Shown here one piece after another: positions 1 through 8,611 of a stretch of DNA of 49,696 nt (the stretch's first letter is position 1; every line of letters starts with the position of its first letter). The notes beneath the pieces were generated by a model, which made no database searches, was not told where the DNA came from, and saw only the letters and a list, made by a program, of their open reading frames with translations. Source of the stretch: CALITV01 sp964415795 (GTDB lineage: Bacteria > UBP6 > UBA1177 > JAKLFG01); NCBI GenBank assembly GCA_964415795.1, contig CAYQBN010000016.1:1-49696 (forward strand), in the 5' to 3' direction. The translations under genes and the position numbers were made by a program.

Positions 1-1
1 G

Positions 2-199
2 AAGCCTGACACCGACACACCCAAACCTGACACCGCCGCCGATGCCGACACCGAAGAGCCCGATGAAGCGGCAGACGAAACGGTCACCGACGAGACCGGC
101 GACGGTCTCCTTGCCGACGAGGATACCCTCATCCAGCCCGACGAACAGAAACGACCGCTACCGGTGAGTAGCGGCTGCAGTTGCTCGGTGGTGTTCTAA
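2..199 (+). CDS. C-terminal end of a secreted or surface protein with an acidic linker and a GCSCS tail (partial)
   Basis: Only the last 65 codons are in the window; the reading frame is open from base 2 to the TAA at 197-199. The visible part is low-complexity and rich in Asp, Glu, Thr and Pro for about 50 residues, then turns to QKRPLPVSSGCSCSVVF at the end. The acidic linker and Cys-x-Cys tail closely resemble the end of the secreted amidase at 27457-30540, which ends GGCGCSLI. I infer both are envelope proteins sharing a C-terminal processing or anchoring signal. The tail recalls the Cys motif that precedes the membrane helix in MYXO-CTERM sorting signals, but no helix or basic cluster follows here. 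What the body of the protein does cannot be told. Confidence 0.8.
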   Translation, partial: KPDTDTPKPDTAADADTEEPDEAADETVTDETGDGLLADEDTLIQPDEQKRPLPVSSGCSCSVVF

Positions 200-202
200 C
201 TA

Positions 203-230
203 TTGACTCGATTTTCCCTTCCCCTACAAT
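203..230 (+). promoter_or_regulatory. Promoter of amrS (predicted leaderless)
   Basis: TTGACT at 203-208, a 16-bp spacer, and TACAAT at 225-230. The next ATG (238) starts only 7 nt after the -10 box, so transcription should begin at or next to the start codon. There is no Shine-Dalgarno sequence. The -35 begins 4 bp after the stop codon of the upstream gene. Confidence 0.6.
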
Positions 231-237
231 ACCTCCC

Positions 238-1338
238 ATGAGTACCCTTCCACGCATCGTCTTTATTGTGGTGTCTTTCCTTATCCCCCTGCTCTTCTAT
301 TTCACCGGGCGTTCTTCCGAAGAGGTTTCCCTTCTGCGAAAAGCAGAATATGTTACCTCTCTGGGTAAAGGTGTCGTCCGCTGTGAACTTTGCCCACACC
401 GGTGCACCCTTTCCGAGGGCCAGCGCGGCATTTGCCGGGTGCGCCAGAACATAAAGGGAACACTTTACTCCCTCGTCTATAACCGCCCGGTGGCACTCAA
501 CAATGACCCCATCGAAAAAAAGCCGCTCTTCCACTTCCATCCCGGCACCAAATCCTTTTCACTCGCCACGGCGGGTTGCAACATGAACTGCAATTTCTGT
601 CAGAACTGGGAGATATCGCAGGCGACCCCCGAGAGCGTAACCCCTTACGATTTCACTCCTGCCCAGATTGTTTCCTTCGCCAAGAAGTATGGCTCTGACA
701 GTATTTCGTTCACCTACACCGAACCGGCGATTTTTTTCGAGTACATGCGTGACATAGCGGTTCTCGCCAAAAAGGAAGGCCTTCGTACGGTCCTTGTCTC
801 GTGCGGCTACATCAACGAGAAACCGCTCCGCGAACTCGCCAAATACCTTGACGCGGCGAACATCGACCTCAAAGGGTTCAGCGATGAATTCTACGCCACC
901 TATACTACCGCAAGCCTTCAGCCGGTGCTCGATACGCTGAAGATCCTCAAGGAAGAGGGGGTGCTCGTCGAGGTAACCAACCTCGTGATACCGGGAGCGA
1001 ATGACAAGCCCGACGAGATCCGCCGTCTCGTGCAGTGGGTAAAGAAGAATCTCGGACCCGACACGCCTCTCCACTTTTCTCGCTTCTTTCCCAAATACAA
1101 ACTGACGAGCCGTCCCCCTACTCCACCGGTGACACTCGAAGAGGCAGCAAAAATAGCAAAGAGCGAAGGGATGCGCTTTGTCTACCTCGGCAATCTTTCG
1201 ACCGAAGAAGGAGAGGACACTTTTTGCCCCAAGTGCTCGAAAAAACTCATTGACCGGAGCGGCTTCTTCGTGGAGAAGAATCTCCTCAAAGAGGGAAAGT
1301 GCCCCTTCTGTGGTACTCCCATACCCGGGCGGTGGTAA
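238..1338 (+). CDS. amrS: AmrS-type radical SAM enzyme (AmmeMemoRadiSam family) with N-terminal membrane anchor
   Basis: 366 residues. Radical SAM cluster cysteines are in the CX3CX2C motif at C114, C118 and C121 (GCNMNCNFCQNW), as in the PflA-like AmrS family. A second cysteine set (C49, C52, C56, C66) in RCELCPHRC is typical of the family. Unlike the usual cytosolic form it begins with one hydrophobic segment (about residues 6-23), and it ends in a zinc-ribbon-like tail with two CxxC pairs (CPKC and CPFC). An in-frame TTG lies upstream at 181 inside the previous gene. I chose ATG 238 because the promoter ends 7 nt before it. The next gene begins 3 bp downstream, so the two are probably one transcript. 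The substrate of AmrS proteins is unknown; MEMO and AMMECR1 partners are not in this window. Confidence 0.85.
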   Translation: MSTLPRIVFIVVSFLIPLLFYFTGRSSEEVSLLRKAEYVTSLGKGVVRCELCPHRCTLSEGQRGICRVRQNIKGTLYSLVYNRPVALNNDPIEKKPLFHFHPGTKSFSLATAGCNMNCNFCQNWEISQATPESVTPYDFTPAQIVSFAKKYGSDSISFTYTEPAIFFEYMRDIAVLAKKEGLRTVLVSCGYINEKPLRELAKYLDAANIDLKGFSDEFYATYTTASLQPVLDTLKILKEEGVLVEVTNLVIPGANDKPDEIRRLVQWVKKNLGPDTPLHFSRFFPKYKLTSRPPTPPVTLEEAAKIAKSEGMRFVYLGNLSTEEGEDTFCPKCSKKLIDRSGFFVEKNLLKEGKCPFCGTPIPGRW

Positions 1339-1341
1339 GCG

Positions 1342-3339
1342 GTGAAACGCTTCGGTCTCGGTGCCGCATTTCTCCTTGGTTCCGTTACCATCCTTACCCA
1401 GACCATCCTCTTTCGCGAACTTATGATAGAGGCGGGACTGCTCGAACTCGTCGTGGCGTTCGCCCTCGCCCTCTGGATGCTTTTTACCGGCATCGGCGCT
1501 CTCCTGTTTCGGGTCCTTCCTCGAGGGATCTTATCGCCGCCGATACTGTTGTTTTCTCTCCTTTTCTGTTTTTTCGGGCAGTTGTTCTTCATCCGGTCGT
1601 TGGCTTCCCTCTTCGCGCCGGTTTCCGGCATGGCGCTTTCTATACCGGCGATGATCACGGTGACCGCGGTAGTGCTCCTTCCGGGATGTCTTCTCGGTGG
1701 GCTCCTTTTTCCCGCCTGTGTCGTCACCGAGGAGAGACCCGGCTCGACGCTCCGCGTGTACCTATTCGAATCGCTCGGCATGGCGATCGGTGCAGGGTTG
1801 TTTTACCTTTTCCCCTCGGCGTTCTCCCCCGTTTCCTACGATCTCTACCGAGAGTACTATGCCACTCGCTATCTCCCCGACACGCTCCTCTTCTCGCGGG
1901 ATGGACGCAGCGGACGGCTCGATGTCGTCGAACGGCGCGGCCAGACGGCCTTCTTCTGGAACGGACATGCCGTCGGCGTCCTCGGTTCTGACCGACAAGT
2001 CGAGACCTTTTCCCGGCTTGCTCTTCTCCAGCATCCTGCTCCGCGGCGCATACTCCTTCTCGGCGGATTCATCTCTGGGAGCGCCGCCGAGATCGCCCAT
2101 GCCGCGCCTGAAGCGGCCATCACGGTGATCGAGCCGGAACCTTGGCTTGCCGAGATGTACCCTTTCCCCGTCGAAGAAAAGAATCTCCACCTTCTCACCG
2201 GAGACCCGCTCTCTTTTCTCGCACACCTCCCCTCGCACGACCTCGTCATCGTGGACCTTCCCGAGCCCGACTCTCTGGCCACTGCCCGCTGGTACACCAG
2301 AGAGTTCTTCCAAAAGATTGCGGATTCCCAAGGTCCTACGGTGGTTCTCGTCGTTGGTCTCCCCGGAGGACAGGGAATGCTTCCACCCGAACTTGCCGAT
2401 CTCAATGCAACGGTAAAACGGGCACTTACAGAGGTATTTACCAACGTGCGACTCCTTCCTGCCAGCAGACATTTATGGGTTTCCAGCAATTCAGACAGCG
2501 TTTCAGATGACTTCACCATGCTTGCCGAACGTCTTTCCGAGAGGAGTCTGGGTACCAACTGGGTCAACGAGGCGCTTCTCAGCGACATTCTGGAACCGAT
2601 GCACCTTCGACTGACCACCGAGGCGATAGAGCGTTCCCCGGCGTTGTCGAACCGGCTTCTCGCTCCGACAGTGGTGTTCGCCTCCCTCCGCCATGCCGCC
2701 CGCCGGCTCGATCGCCCGCTACCGCCGGCGATAACGACGCTTCCCGATCGGCCGGGCGTCTTCCTCGGATCGGCCTTCGGTATAGTGGCCATAGTCCTTT
2801 TATTCACCGTCCTTGCCACGCGACGGGGGCTTGACTGGCATCATACAGTCGTCATCTTTGTGGCAAGCGGCGCCGCCTTCATCATCGAAGTCGCGCTTCT
2901 TGCGCTGTTCCAGAATTTCGTTGGACAGATATACCACTTCATCGCGCTCTTTACCCTCAGTTTCACCAGTGGGCTCGCCGTCGGTCTATCGGTAACTTCT
3001 CGCTTTCTGCCATCAGCGAGTCACCTCCTTGGTGCACTGGCTCTTCTCTCTTCTCTTCTCCTCATCGGGGCCGCTACGTCTTTCCCTCCCGGTGCATACA
3101 TCACGATAAATTTCATTGTCGGTCTCCTTCTCGGAGGCGTGCTCGGTCTTCTTGCCCGACACGATCGATCGGATCGAGAAGGAGGCATCGGGTTCTACCT
3201 CGCCGACCTCTCGGGAGCAGCGGCGTGCGGACTTCTCTTTGGCGCGACGGTCATGCCGCTCTACGAGATCGGATACAGTTTCTTTTCTGCAGGGATACTG
3301 AGCCTTTTCGGAATGTTCGTCGCTCTCAGGCGATCGTAG
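1342..3339 (+). CDS. Membrane-embedded spermidine-synthase-like protein
   Basis: 665 residues starting with GTG, 3 bp after amrS. Five or so transmembrane helices (about 1-165) lead into a soluble Rossmann-type methyltransferase/aminopropyltransferase-like domain (about 180-390), followed by five or six more helices (about 475-665). The soluble part has a degenerate glycine loop (LLLGGFISGS), an acidic end of strand 2 (VIEPEP) and VIVDLPEPDS, which matches the catalytic Asp segment of spermidine synthases. Fusions of this domain with membrane helices are common in bacteria, and most are uncharacterised. The degenerate SAM-binding loop makes real polyamine synthesis uncertain. The pairing with amrS suggests a shared membrane-associated role. 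Confidence 0.75.
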   Translation: MKRFGLGAAFLLGSVTILTQTILFRELMIEAGLLELVVAFALALWMLFTGIGALLFRVLPRGILSPPILLFSLLFCFFGQLFFIRSLASLFAPVSGMALSIPAMITVTAVVLLPGCLLGGLLFPACVVTEERPGSTLRVYLFESLGMAIGAGLFYLFPSAFSPVSYDLYREYYATRYLPDTLLFSRDGRSGRLDVVERRGQTAFFWNGHAVGVLGSDRQVETFSRLALLQHPAPRRILLLGGFISGSAAEIAHAAPEAAITVIEPEPWLAEMYPFPVEEKNLHLLTGDPLSFLAHLPSHDLVIVDLPEPDSLATARWYTREFFQKIADSQGPTVVLVVGLPGGQGMLPPELADLNATVKRALTEVFTNVRLLPASRHLWVSSNSDSVSDDFTMLAERLSERSLGTNWVNEALLSDILEPMHLRLTTEAIERSPALSNRLLAPTVVFASLRHAARRLDRPLPPAITTLPDRPGVFLGSAFGIVAIVLLFTVLATRRGLDWHHTVVIFVASGAAFIIEVALLALFQNFVGQIYHFIALFTLSFTSGLAVGLSVTSRFLPSASHLLGALALLSSLLLIGAATSFPPGAYITINFIVGLLLGGVLGLLARHDRSDREGGIGFYLADLSGAAACGLLFGATVMPLYEIGYSFFSAGILSLFGMFVALRRS

Positions 3340-3351
3340 GGGACGAAGGGA

Positions 3352-4167
3352 TCAGAGGTCGTCGTACGGGTTGGTCTGGATGACCTGCTGTTTCATCATC
3401 TGACGCTGAATGTCGCGCTGGATGTCGGTGGTGTTTTTGTTCGGGTTCTGCGGCGTCGAGAGCTGCTTGATGAGGTACGGAAGGCGATCCTCGCCGATCT
3501 GAATGTTCTTCTTACCCGGCTGGATGTTCGTCTGATACTGGCTGTCGTCGCTGTTGTCGGTCCAACCACCATTCGTGACCTGCCCCATCATGACATTGCG
3601 GGCGTTCTTCTTCTTCGCTTCCTCGAATGCCTGTTGCCGCGCGTCGCCGGCTGTCTGCCCGCCGTTTTCCGACGAGCCGCCTTGATAGACTTCATCGGAA
3701 GGAGCGTCGCCGAGTTGACCGGTGTTCGCGACACTGCCGAGGCCGCCCTGCCGCATCATGTCACGGCGCGCCTCGTCGGCGGTGTTGAGCGTGTTCGCCT
3801 CTTCGGAGTCTTCCCCTTCTCCCTCGTGCGCCGGCTGATAGACCGTGTCGGGCGGAAGATCACCAAGGTAACCAGTGTTCGCGATACTGCCGAGAAGATT
3901 CTTTCGAAGATCCATCTGCCGTGGATTGTCGGTAAGATCGCCGACATTCTCGACACGGTCATAGAGCATCTTCTCGAAGTCGTTGAAGCGGTAGAGCGAC
4001 CGGTCGGCGAGACGCAGTTCGTTCATCCACCGCGGTTTGAGAATACCATGCGCTTCATCGAGCTTCAACTCGTAGAGCGACAGCGGCTTTTTCACCATAC
4101 TCTGGTCCTCGGCGCCCCACGCCACGAGAAAGGCACAAAGGATCGTGATGACGACAAGACTTTTCAT
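3352..4167 (-). CDS. Secreted protein of unknown function with three internal repeats
   Basis: 271 residues, family not recognised. A signal peptide covers about residues 1-19 (hydrophobic core, then WGAED). The start ATG at 4167 follows AGGAGG with 5-nt spacing; the GTG two codons earlier lies against that site and is less likely. Three related segments lie at about 84-111, 131-162 and 191-212, built on (G)SIANTGYLGDLPPDTVYQ, GSVANTGQLGDAPSDEVYQ and a weaker GQVTNGGWTDNSDDSQYQ. Acidic, Asn/Gln-rich linkers separate them, and the C-terminus is rich in Gln and Asn. The gene is convergent with the spermidine-synthase-like gene (12-bp gap) and has its own promoter. A structural or envelope-binding role is possible but not shown. 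Confidence 0.7.
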   Translation of the reverse strand: MKSLVVITILCAFLVAWGAEDQSMVKKPLSLYELKLDEAHGILKPRWMNELRLADRSLYRFNDFEKMLYDRVENVGDLTDNPRQMDLRKNLLGSIANTGYLGDLPPDTVYQPAHEGEGEDSEEANTLNTADEARRDMMRQGGLGSVANTGQLGDAPSDEVYQGGSSENGGQTAGDARQQAFEEAKKKNARNVMMGQVTNGGWTDNSDDSQYQTNIQPGKKNIQIGEDRLPYLIKQLSTPQNPNKNTTDIQRDIQRQMMKQQVIQTNPYDDL

Positions 4168-4184
4168 GGACACCTCCTTTCATT

Positions 4185-4199
4185 AAAACCCGGGGTTTT
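4185..4199. promoter_or_regulatory. 15-bp palindrome over the expected transcription start of the 3352-4167 gene
   Basis: AAAACCC-G-GGGTTTT is a perfect inverted repeat around one central base. It lies directly downstream of the -10 box (4201-4206) on the minus strand and upstream of the ribosome binding site, so it spans the expected +1. The position suits a repressor operator. A short mRNA hairpin is the alternative. Confidence 0.4.
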
Positions 4200-4200
4200 C

Positions 4201-4228
4201 ATTATACCCCTATTATTATCGGAAGCAA
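4201..4228 (-). promoter_or_regulatory. Promoter of the secreted repeat protein gene
   Basis: On the minus strand: TTGCTT (4228-4223), 16-bp spacer, TATAAT (4206-4201). The start codon is 34 nt further on, after AGGAGG. Confidence 0.6.
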
Positions 4229-4402
4229 ACCCCTTTCCAAAATATAACTCCAATTAAAATCAACAGGTTACCTGCCTCTCGGTTTTCACGATATTTCTAA
4301 CCGTTTGATTTCGCTCGCAATAAATCGGTCGTACCTCTTTTGCTTTACTGCCCTTCCGGCGATCAACACAAGACTTGTGCGTTTCGATAACGGAGGTTCA
4401 CC

Positions 4403-6286
4403 ATGAAGATCATCGGTGGCGTGCTTGTTCCCTTGTTCCTTATCCTCGCCTGTAACGAGAAGAACGTTCCTTTTCCTGAACAAGACCTGTTGCACGACGA
4501 AGGAGAAGACACGCTCCTTTCCGACGATGAGGCAGAAGCAGAGGAAAGCGAAATTGTCGCAGAAACGGACGCGGATCTCGACGAGATCCTGCCCGATGGC
4601 GACTTCGAGCCGGTCATCGTCATCCCCAAGGCAGGTATCGAACTCGAAGCCATCGTTGATCTGCGCCAGTGGGAATCGGGAACCTTTCCCGTAACTGAGA
4701 AGATCTCCTTCCCTGCACCGGATGCTGGGAACACCATAAGATTATTCGGGGAAAAAATGTCCGTTATCTCGTCGTCGGTACCCTTCGACTATGACAACCA
4801 TACCTTTCTCTTTTTCTTCGGTGACTTCTCGAAGAACGAACGCCTCTCTCTAGAGGTTTCCTTTTCCATTAAGCCAGCTTCTTCGATGGGGCTTCGCATA
4901 TGGCAGGATCTCGACACCGGCGATATGGTCATCGGGCCGTTCACCGAGCCATATTTCACTCCTTACTGGCTCATCGTGCCGCAGAGCCCCTTCAAGACCG
5001 ACAAAGATAACGATGCCAATGTGCCGGTAGAGAAGGTCACGCTCCGAGTCATTGCTCCCGATGATCAGTGGCAAGTATTGGGGCCCGGTGTAACCGGGAC
5101 ACGAGACGGTGCCGTGTGGACCTTTACGATGGAAACTCCGATGCCTTTCTATGCCCTTTCTTTCGCCGCTTCGCCCGATTATACCCTCATCAGCGCCGGA
5201 AAGACCTCGTCGGGCATCGAGATCATCGGTGCCGGATTTCCGCAGGAAAAAGAGCGACTCGAAGCGATTTATCCCGCCGGCGTCACAACGGTCGAATGGA
5301 TGGAGGAACACATCGGTCCCTACGAGTTCGGTAACAAGGTGGGGCTCGTCTCGATCCCCGATTTCGGCGGCGGTATGGAGCATGTCGGCGTTATCTACAT
5401 GGGTACCGATGTGCTCGATTCGTACGATAGCGGCGTTTTTGTGACGGTGCATGAGATCGTCCACAACTGGTGGGGAAACAATGTCCGCTTCAGCGATTGG
5501 CCCGACTTCTGGGTCGCCGAGGGATTCGATGAGTGGACGACGAACTACAACCTCATGGCAGCGATCGAGGATGCCTCTTCGTTTGCCGACCGGCGCGAGC
5601 AATATCGCTTCATCGCCGCCTTTCTTTGCAGCGCCGCCGACGCGGTTCCCCTTCGCTTCAGCCCGGATCTCGATTTCATGTCCCTTGATGTCCAGATGCA
5701 GACCGCCTACTACTACGGCGCGGCGTTCCTCGAGATGGTCAACAAACGACTCATGCGTGACTTCAACGGGAAGGAACTTCTGCCGCTCCTCCGTCTGTGG
5801 TTCGAAGAGAAGCATCAACTGACCGTTACCACAGAAGATTTTCTCGCGTTCCTCATTGCACATACCTCTGAATCCACCGATTCCACCGACTATTGGAAGA
5901 TGCTCTTCGACGATTGGGTGTACCGTGCCCCCTGCCCTACCCTTGTGGCAAGCGACTACCTTTTCGCCGGCGGGACCCTCTCCTTCACGCTCACCCACAC
6001 CGGCATGGCACCTTCCTTACCGGCTTTTCCCATTGTGATTGAGTGGGAAGATGCTTCCTCCTCCACACTTACCGTCGATCTCGACACTGGCGGAACGGCC
6101 CTCGTCGAGGTACCGGCGACCGCGGCACCAGCACGGATACTTGTCGATCCCGATTGGTTCTATGTCTTCGCGCTCGATACGACCCTATGGGACGGCCCCT
6201 CGATATCTTTCACCGAGAAGCCGCCAGCTCTATACGGCCATAGGCTTCCAGTAATCCACCCGACTCGGTCACCTGCTGTAAGGTAA
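4403..6286 (+). CDS. M1-family (gluzincin) aminopeptidase-like lipoprotein
   Basis: 627 residues. A type II signal peptide ends in the lipobox LILAC with C17, followed by an acidic linker to about residue 72. The M1 peptidase signatures are complete: GGMEH at 323-327 (variant of GxMEN), the zinc motif HEIVH at 350-354, the third ligand E373 in VAEGFDEW, and the catalytic Tyr region YYY at 436-438. A beta-sandwich follows from about 530. The ATG is preceded by GGAGG. I infer a periplasmic or surface metallopeptidase removing N-terminal residues from peptides. The last 77 bp overlap the end of recF on the other strand, so the exact C-terminus deserves care. There is a 235-bp upstream gap but no clear promoter in it. 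Confidence 0.85.
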   Translation: MKIIGGVLVPLFLILACNEKNVPFPEQDLLHDEGEDTLLSDDEAEAEESEIVAETDADLDEILPDGDFEPVIVIPKAGIELEAIVDLRQWESGTFPVTEKISFPAPDAGNTIRLFGEKMSVISSSVPFDYDNHTFLFFFGDFSKNERLSLEVSFSIKPASSMGLRIWQDLDTGDMVIGPFTEPYFTPYWLIVPQSPFKTDKDNDANVPVEKVTLRVIAPDDQWQVLGPGVTGTRDGAVWTFTMETPMPFYALSFAASPDYTLISAGKTSSGIEIIGAGFPQEKERLEAIYPAGVTTVEWMEEHIGPYEFGNKVGLVSIPDFGGGMEHVGVIYMGTDVLDSYDSGVFVTVHEIVHNWWGNNVRFSDWPDFWVAEGFDEWTTNYNLMAAIEDASSFADRREQYRFIAAFLCSAADAVPLRFSPDLDFMSLDVQMQTAYYYGAAFLEMVNKRLMRDFNGKELLPLLRLWFEEKHQLTVTTEDFLAFLIAHTSESTDSTDYWKMLFDDWVYRAPCPTLVASDYLFAGGTLSFTLTHTGMAPSLPAFPIVIEWEDASSSTLTVDLDTGGTALVEVPATAAPARILVDPDWFYVFALDTTLWDGPSISFTEKPPALYGHRLPVIHPTRSPAVR

Positions 6287-7253
6287 TGATCGTCTGAAAC
6301 GGCAGATCGGAAAGGAGAGCATAAGAACGCCTTCTTCGATCCTCATCCATGAACGAGAAGATCTCATCCCCGAGGAATATCGGCGGCCACCCGGAATCGG
6401 CGAGAACGAGTGTTTCAGCCAGACGCAGGCAGAAAGCACCAAAGGCGATCTCTCCCGACGACGAGGTCCTTGCAGCGCGCCCAGTAAGCAGGAAGCGGAT
6501 ATCGTCGAGGTGTGGACCATAGAGCGGCACTCTCCGCTCGATCTCTCGCTCCAAGCGATCAAGAAGACGGCGTTCGATCTCTTCCTGCGATTCAACAGGT
6601 GTCTCTATCTCGAGCGATAATGGCACCCCCGCTTTTTCCGCCACGGCAACAAACCGTTCAACGAGACGATCCGCCATCATACGCCGTTGTTCGCGTATCG
6701 TCGCCATGAGCGGCACTGCCGCCCTGTTAAGAGGAACGAGCCCACTTCGCTTACCGCCCTTGAGAAGAACCGTTTTTTGCTTGAGATATCTTATGTACTG
6801 AGAAAAAACTTCGATATACCCGCGATCGCTCCCCATGACCACCCGATCAAGAAAGTCACGACGCCTTTTCGGTGAACCGCTCATCATCTCGATATCCTCA
6901 TGAGTACAGAGGACAAAGGATGTTCTGGCAATGAGAAGGCGCCGTGAAACGGCCTTTCCGTCCCACCCGATTCTTTTTGCGCCTTTGCGGTCGAAACCAT
7001 AGGTGATCACACTATCCCCTATTCCACCAGCATCGAGTGTCGTTCTTACGAAGAAGTAATCCCGGTCATCATGGATGCACTCGCGAAGTTCGTTCGTTCG
7101 GAAGCTTCGCCCTCCCAGAGAGACGGCACATGCTTCGACTACCGTGGTCTTTCCGGTACCGTTGGGACCTACGACCAAGGTTCGATCGGTAAAGGAGAAC
7201 GCCCTTTCGCTGAATCGCCTGAAGTTCCTGAGACTAATGCGGTGTATGCGCAT
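6210..7253 (-). CDS. recF: DNA replication and repair protein RecF
   Basis: 347 residues. RecF is an SMC-like ATPase that helps load RecA at single-strand gaps. Walker A is GPNGTGKTT with K35. The C-terminal nucleotide-binding half has a degenerate signature (SSSGEIAFGAF instead of the usual SxGQxR) and Walker B-like FLGDEIFSFMD. The 10-bp gap to dnaN and the absence of a clear Shine-Dalgarno sequence suggest translation coupled to dnaN. It is the last gene of the dnaA-dnaN-recF block. gyrB, the usual next gene, is replaced by a convergent aminopeptidase gene that overlaps recF by 77 bp. Confidence 0.9.
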   Translation of the reverse strand: MRIHRISLRNFRRFSERAFSFTDRTLVVGPNGTGKTTVVEACAVSLGGRSFRTNELRECIHDDRDYFFVRTTLDAGGIGDSVITYGFDRKGAKRIGWDGKAVSRRLLIARTSFVLCTHEDIEMMSGSPKRRRDFLDRVVMGSDRGYIEVFSQYIRYLKQKTVLLKGGKRSGLVPLNRAAVPLMATIREQRRMMADRLVERFVAVAEKAGVPLSLEIETPVESQEEIERRLLDRLEREIERRVPLYGPHLDDIRFLLTGRAARTSSSGEIAFGAFCLRLAETLVLADSGWPPIFLGDEIFSFMDEDRRRRSYALLSDLPFQTIITLQQVTESGGLLEAYGRIELAASR

Positions 7254-7263
7254 GAAAGCCGCG

Positions 7264-8403
7264 TCAGATGCGAAGCGGCATGACCATATGAGTGTAGGTG
7301 TACTCCGGCTGTTTCTCTATGATGGTCAGCGGCCGGAGACCTTCTTCGACTATGAGCCTTACTGTATCACCATCGATGACATTTATCACATCGCTGAAAT
7401 AGCGCGCATTGAGTCCTATGGTACGATCGCTTTTAAAAGGCTTCTCAACGAGTATCTCGTCGCTCGAACTTCCACCGAACTCAGAACTGGCGCTCAGTTT
7501 CAACATGTCCCCGTGGAACTCGAATCGAGTAGCCCATATCTTCTCTTCAGTCGAAATGGCGGTAACCCGCTTGACGGCGTCTATTATCTCCTTTCGCTGA
7601 ACGAGAGCGAAATCTTTCTGTTCTATCTGAGCGATGCTTCCGGTAACGTTCCGATAGCTTGGAAATTCGTTCTTGATAAGACGACAACTGAAGGTCAGGC
7701 CATCGGCAGTGACTATCAGCTTTCCTTCCTTTACCGAGAAGGACGCTTCCTCCTTGTCCGAAAACACCTTTACCATTTCTGCGAAGCTCTTCCCGGGGAT
7801 GACGATCCCTTCGGAAAGGTCCTTGATGGGGATCGTTATATCGCTGAGAGTGATGATGGATATTCGATGTATATCGGTGGTGACCATCTCAACGACTTCC
7901 TTCTTCTCCTCTTGGACCTTGATGATAAGTACACCTGAGTAGGTCTTGTTGTAACTGGGATCGGTCATCGAAAACTGTAGCTTTTTGAAAAAAGGAAAAA
8001 TTCTTTTGGTCGGGATGGGGGTTCCCGTAGCTGCTTCATAAGGAACCGCGGGAAATTCGGTAACATCACCACAGGGAAGAGTATATGTCGTCCGACCCGA
8101 TGCTACGGTAAGAAGAGTATGCTCTTCGTCATAATCGAGAATGACATCCTCCCCTCGCACACCGCGACACATCTCGTAGAGATGCTTCGCAGGAACGGCT
8201 ATTTTCATCTTTCCTTCGATCTCTACAGGAAGGGTAACGAACACCGAAGTATCTAGATTCGTTGAGACTATTCGACATTGTCCTTTTCCTGCTTCAAACA
8301 GGAAATGAGAAAGAATGGGCATGGTGCTCTTTTTCTCTACCGATCCGAGACATCGCTCGATAGCATCGATAAGCGCTTCTCTTTTGAAAGACGCCCGGGT
8401 CAT
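7264..8403 (-). CDS. dnaN: DNA polymerase III beta subunit (sliding clamp)
   Basis: 379 residues, close to the family norm of about 370. The protein forms the ring that tethers DNA polymerase III to DNA. Three repeated clamp domains are evident by length and pattern, ending in the typical C-terminal stretch VMPLRI, which forms part of the peptide-binding pocket. The start is ATG 8403 (MTRASFKRE), preceded by AAGGAGG at good spacing. An in-frame ATG 9 codons upstream lacks this. It lies between dnaA and recF, the classical origin order. Confidence 0.95.
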   Translation of the reverse strand: MTRASFKREALIDAIERCLGSVEKKSTMPILSHFLFEAGKGQCRIVSTNLDTSVFVTLPVEIEGKMKIAVPAKHLYEMCRGVRGEDVILDYDEEHTLLTVASGRTTYTLPCGDVTEFPAVPYEAATGTPIPTKRIFPFFKKLQFSMTDPSYNKTYSGVLIIKVQEEKKEVVEMVTTDIHRISIITLSDITIPIKDLSEGIVIPGKSFAEMVKVFSDKEEASFSVKEGKLIVTADGLTFSCRLIKNEFPSYRNVTGSIAQIEQKDFALVQRKEIIDAVKRVTAISTEEKIWATRFEFHGDMLKLSASSEFGGSSSDEILVEKPFKSDRTIGLNARYFSDVINVIDGDTVRLIVEEGLRPLTIIEKQPEYTYTHMVMPLRI

Positions 8404-8611
8404 GTGATCCTCCTTGTTTATTGACATCATTGTGTTGAGATATCCTGTATAGAGTAATCTAGATGGATAGTAATATATGGGTTGTTGAAATTGTTGGTGG
8501 TATATCTAACTTCTTGATTTATTGATTCTTTTCCCTTTTCTTTTTTGTGAGTATGAGTGTTCTCTCGTCGTTTGATAATAAAGTAACATTTATTAAACAC
8601 GCGTTTTCTCA
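8404..8611. other. dnaA-dnaN intergenic region (candidate origin sequence, no canonical DnaA boxes)
   Basis: 208 bp, clearly more AT-rich than the flanking genes. This is a usual place for oriC. I found no TTATCCACA box on either strand; the nearest is TTATTGACA around 8418-8426. On the minus strand TATACA near 8446-8451 could be a weak dnaN -10. No hairpin terminator follows dnaA. Confidence 0.35.

Noticed and set aside
181..237. TTG at 181 as the start of amrS
   Set aside because: It lies inside the upstream gene and upstream of the promoter, and the added residues do not belong to the family.
8404..8611. oriC with DnaA boxes between dnaA and dnaN
   Set aside because: No TTATCCACA-type box on either strand; only two-mismatch resemblances, which AT-rich DNA gives by chance.
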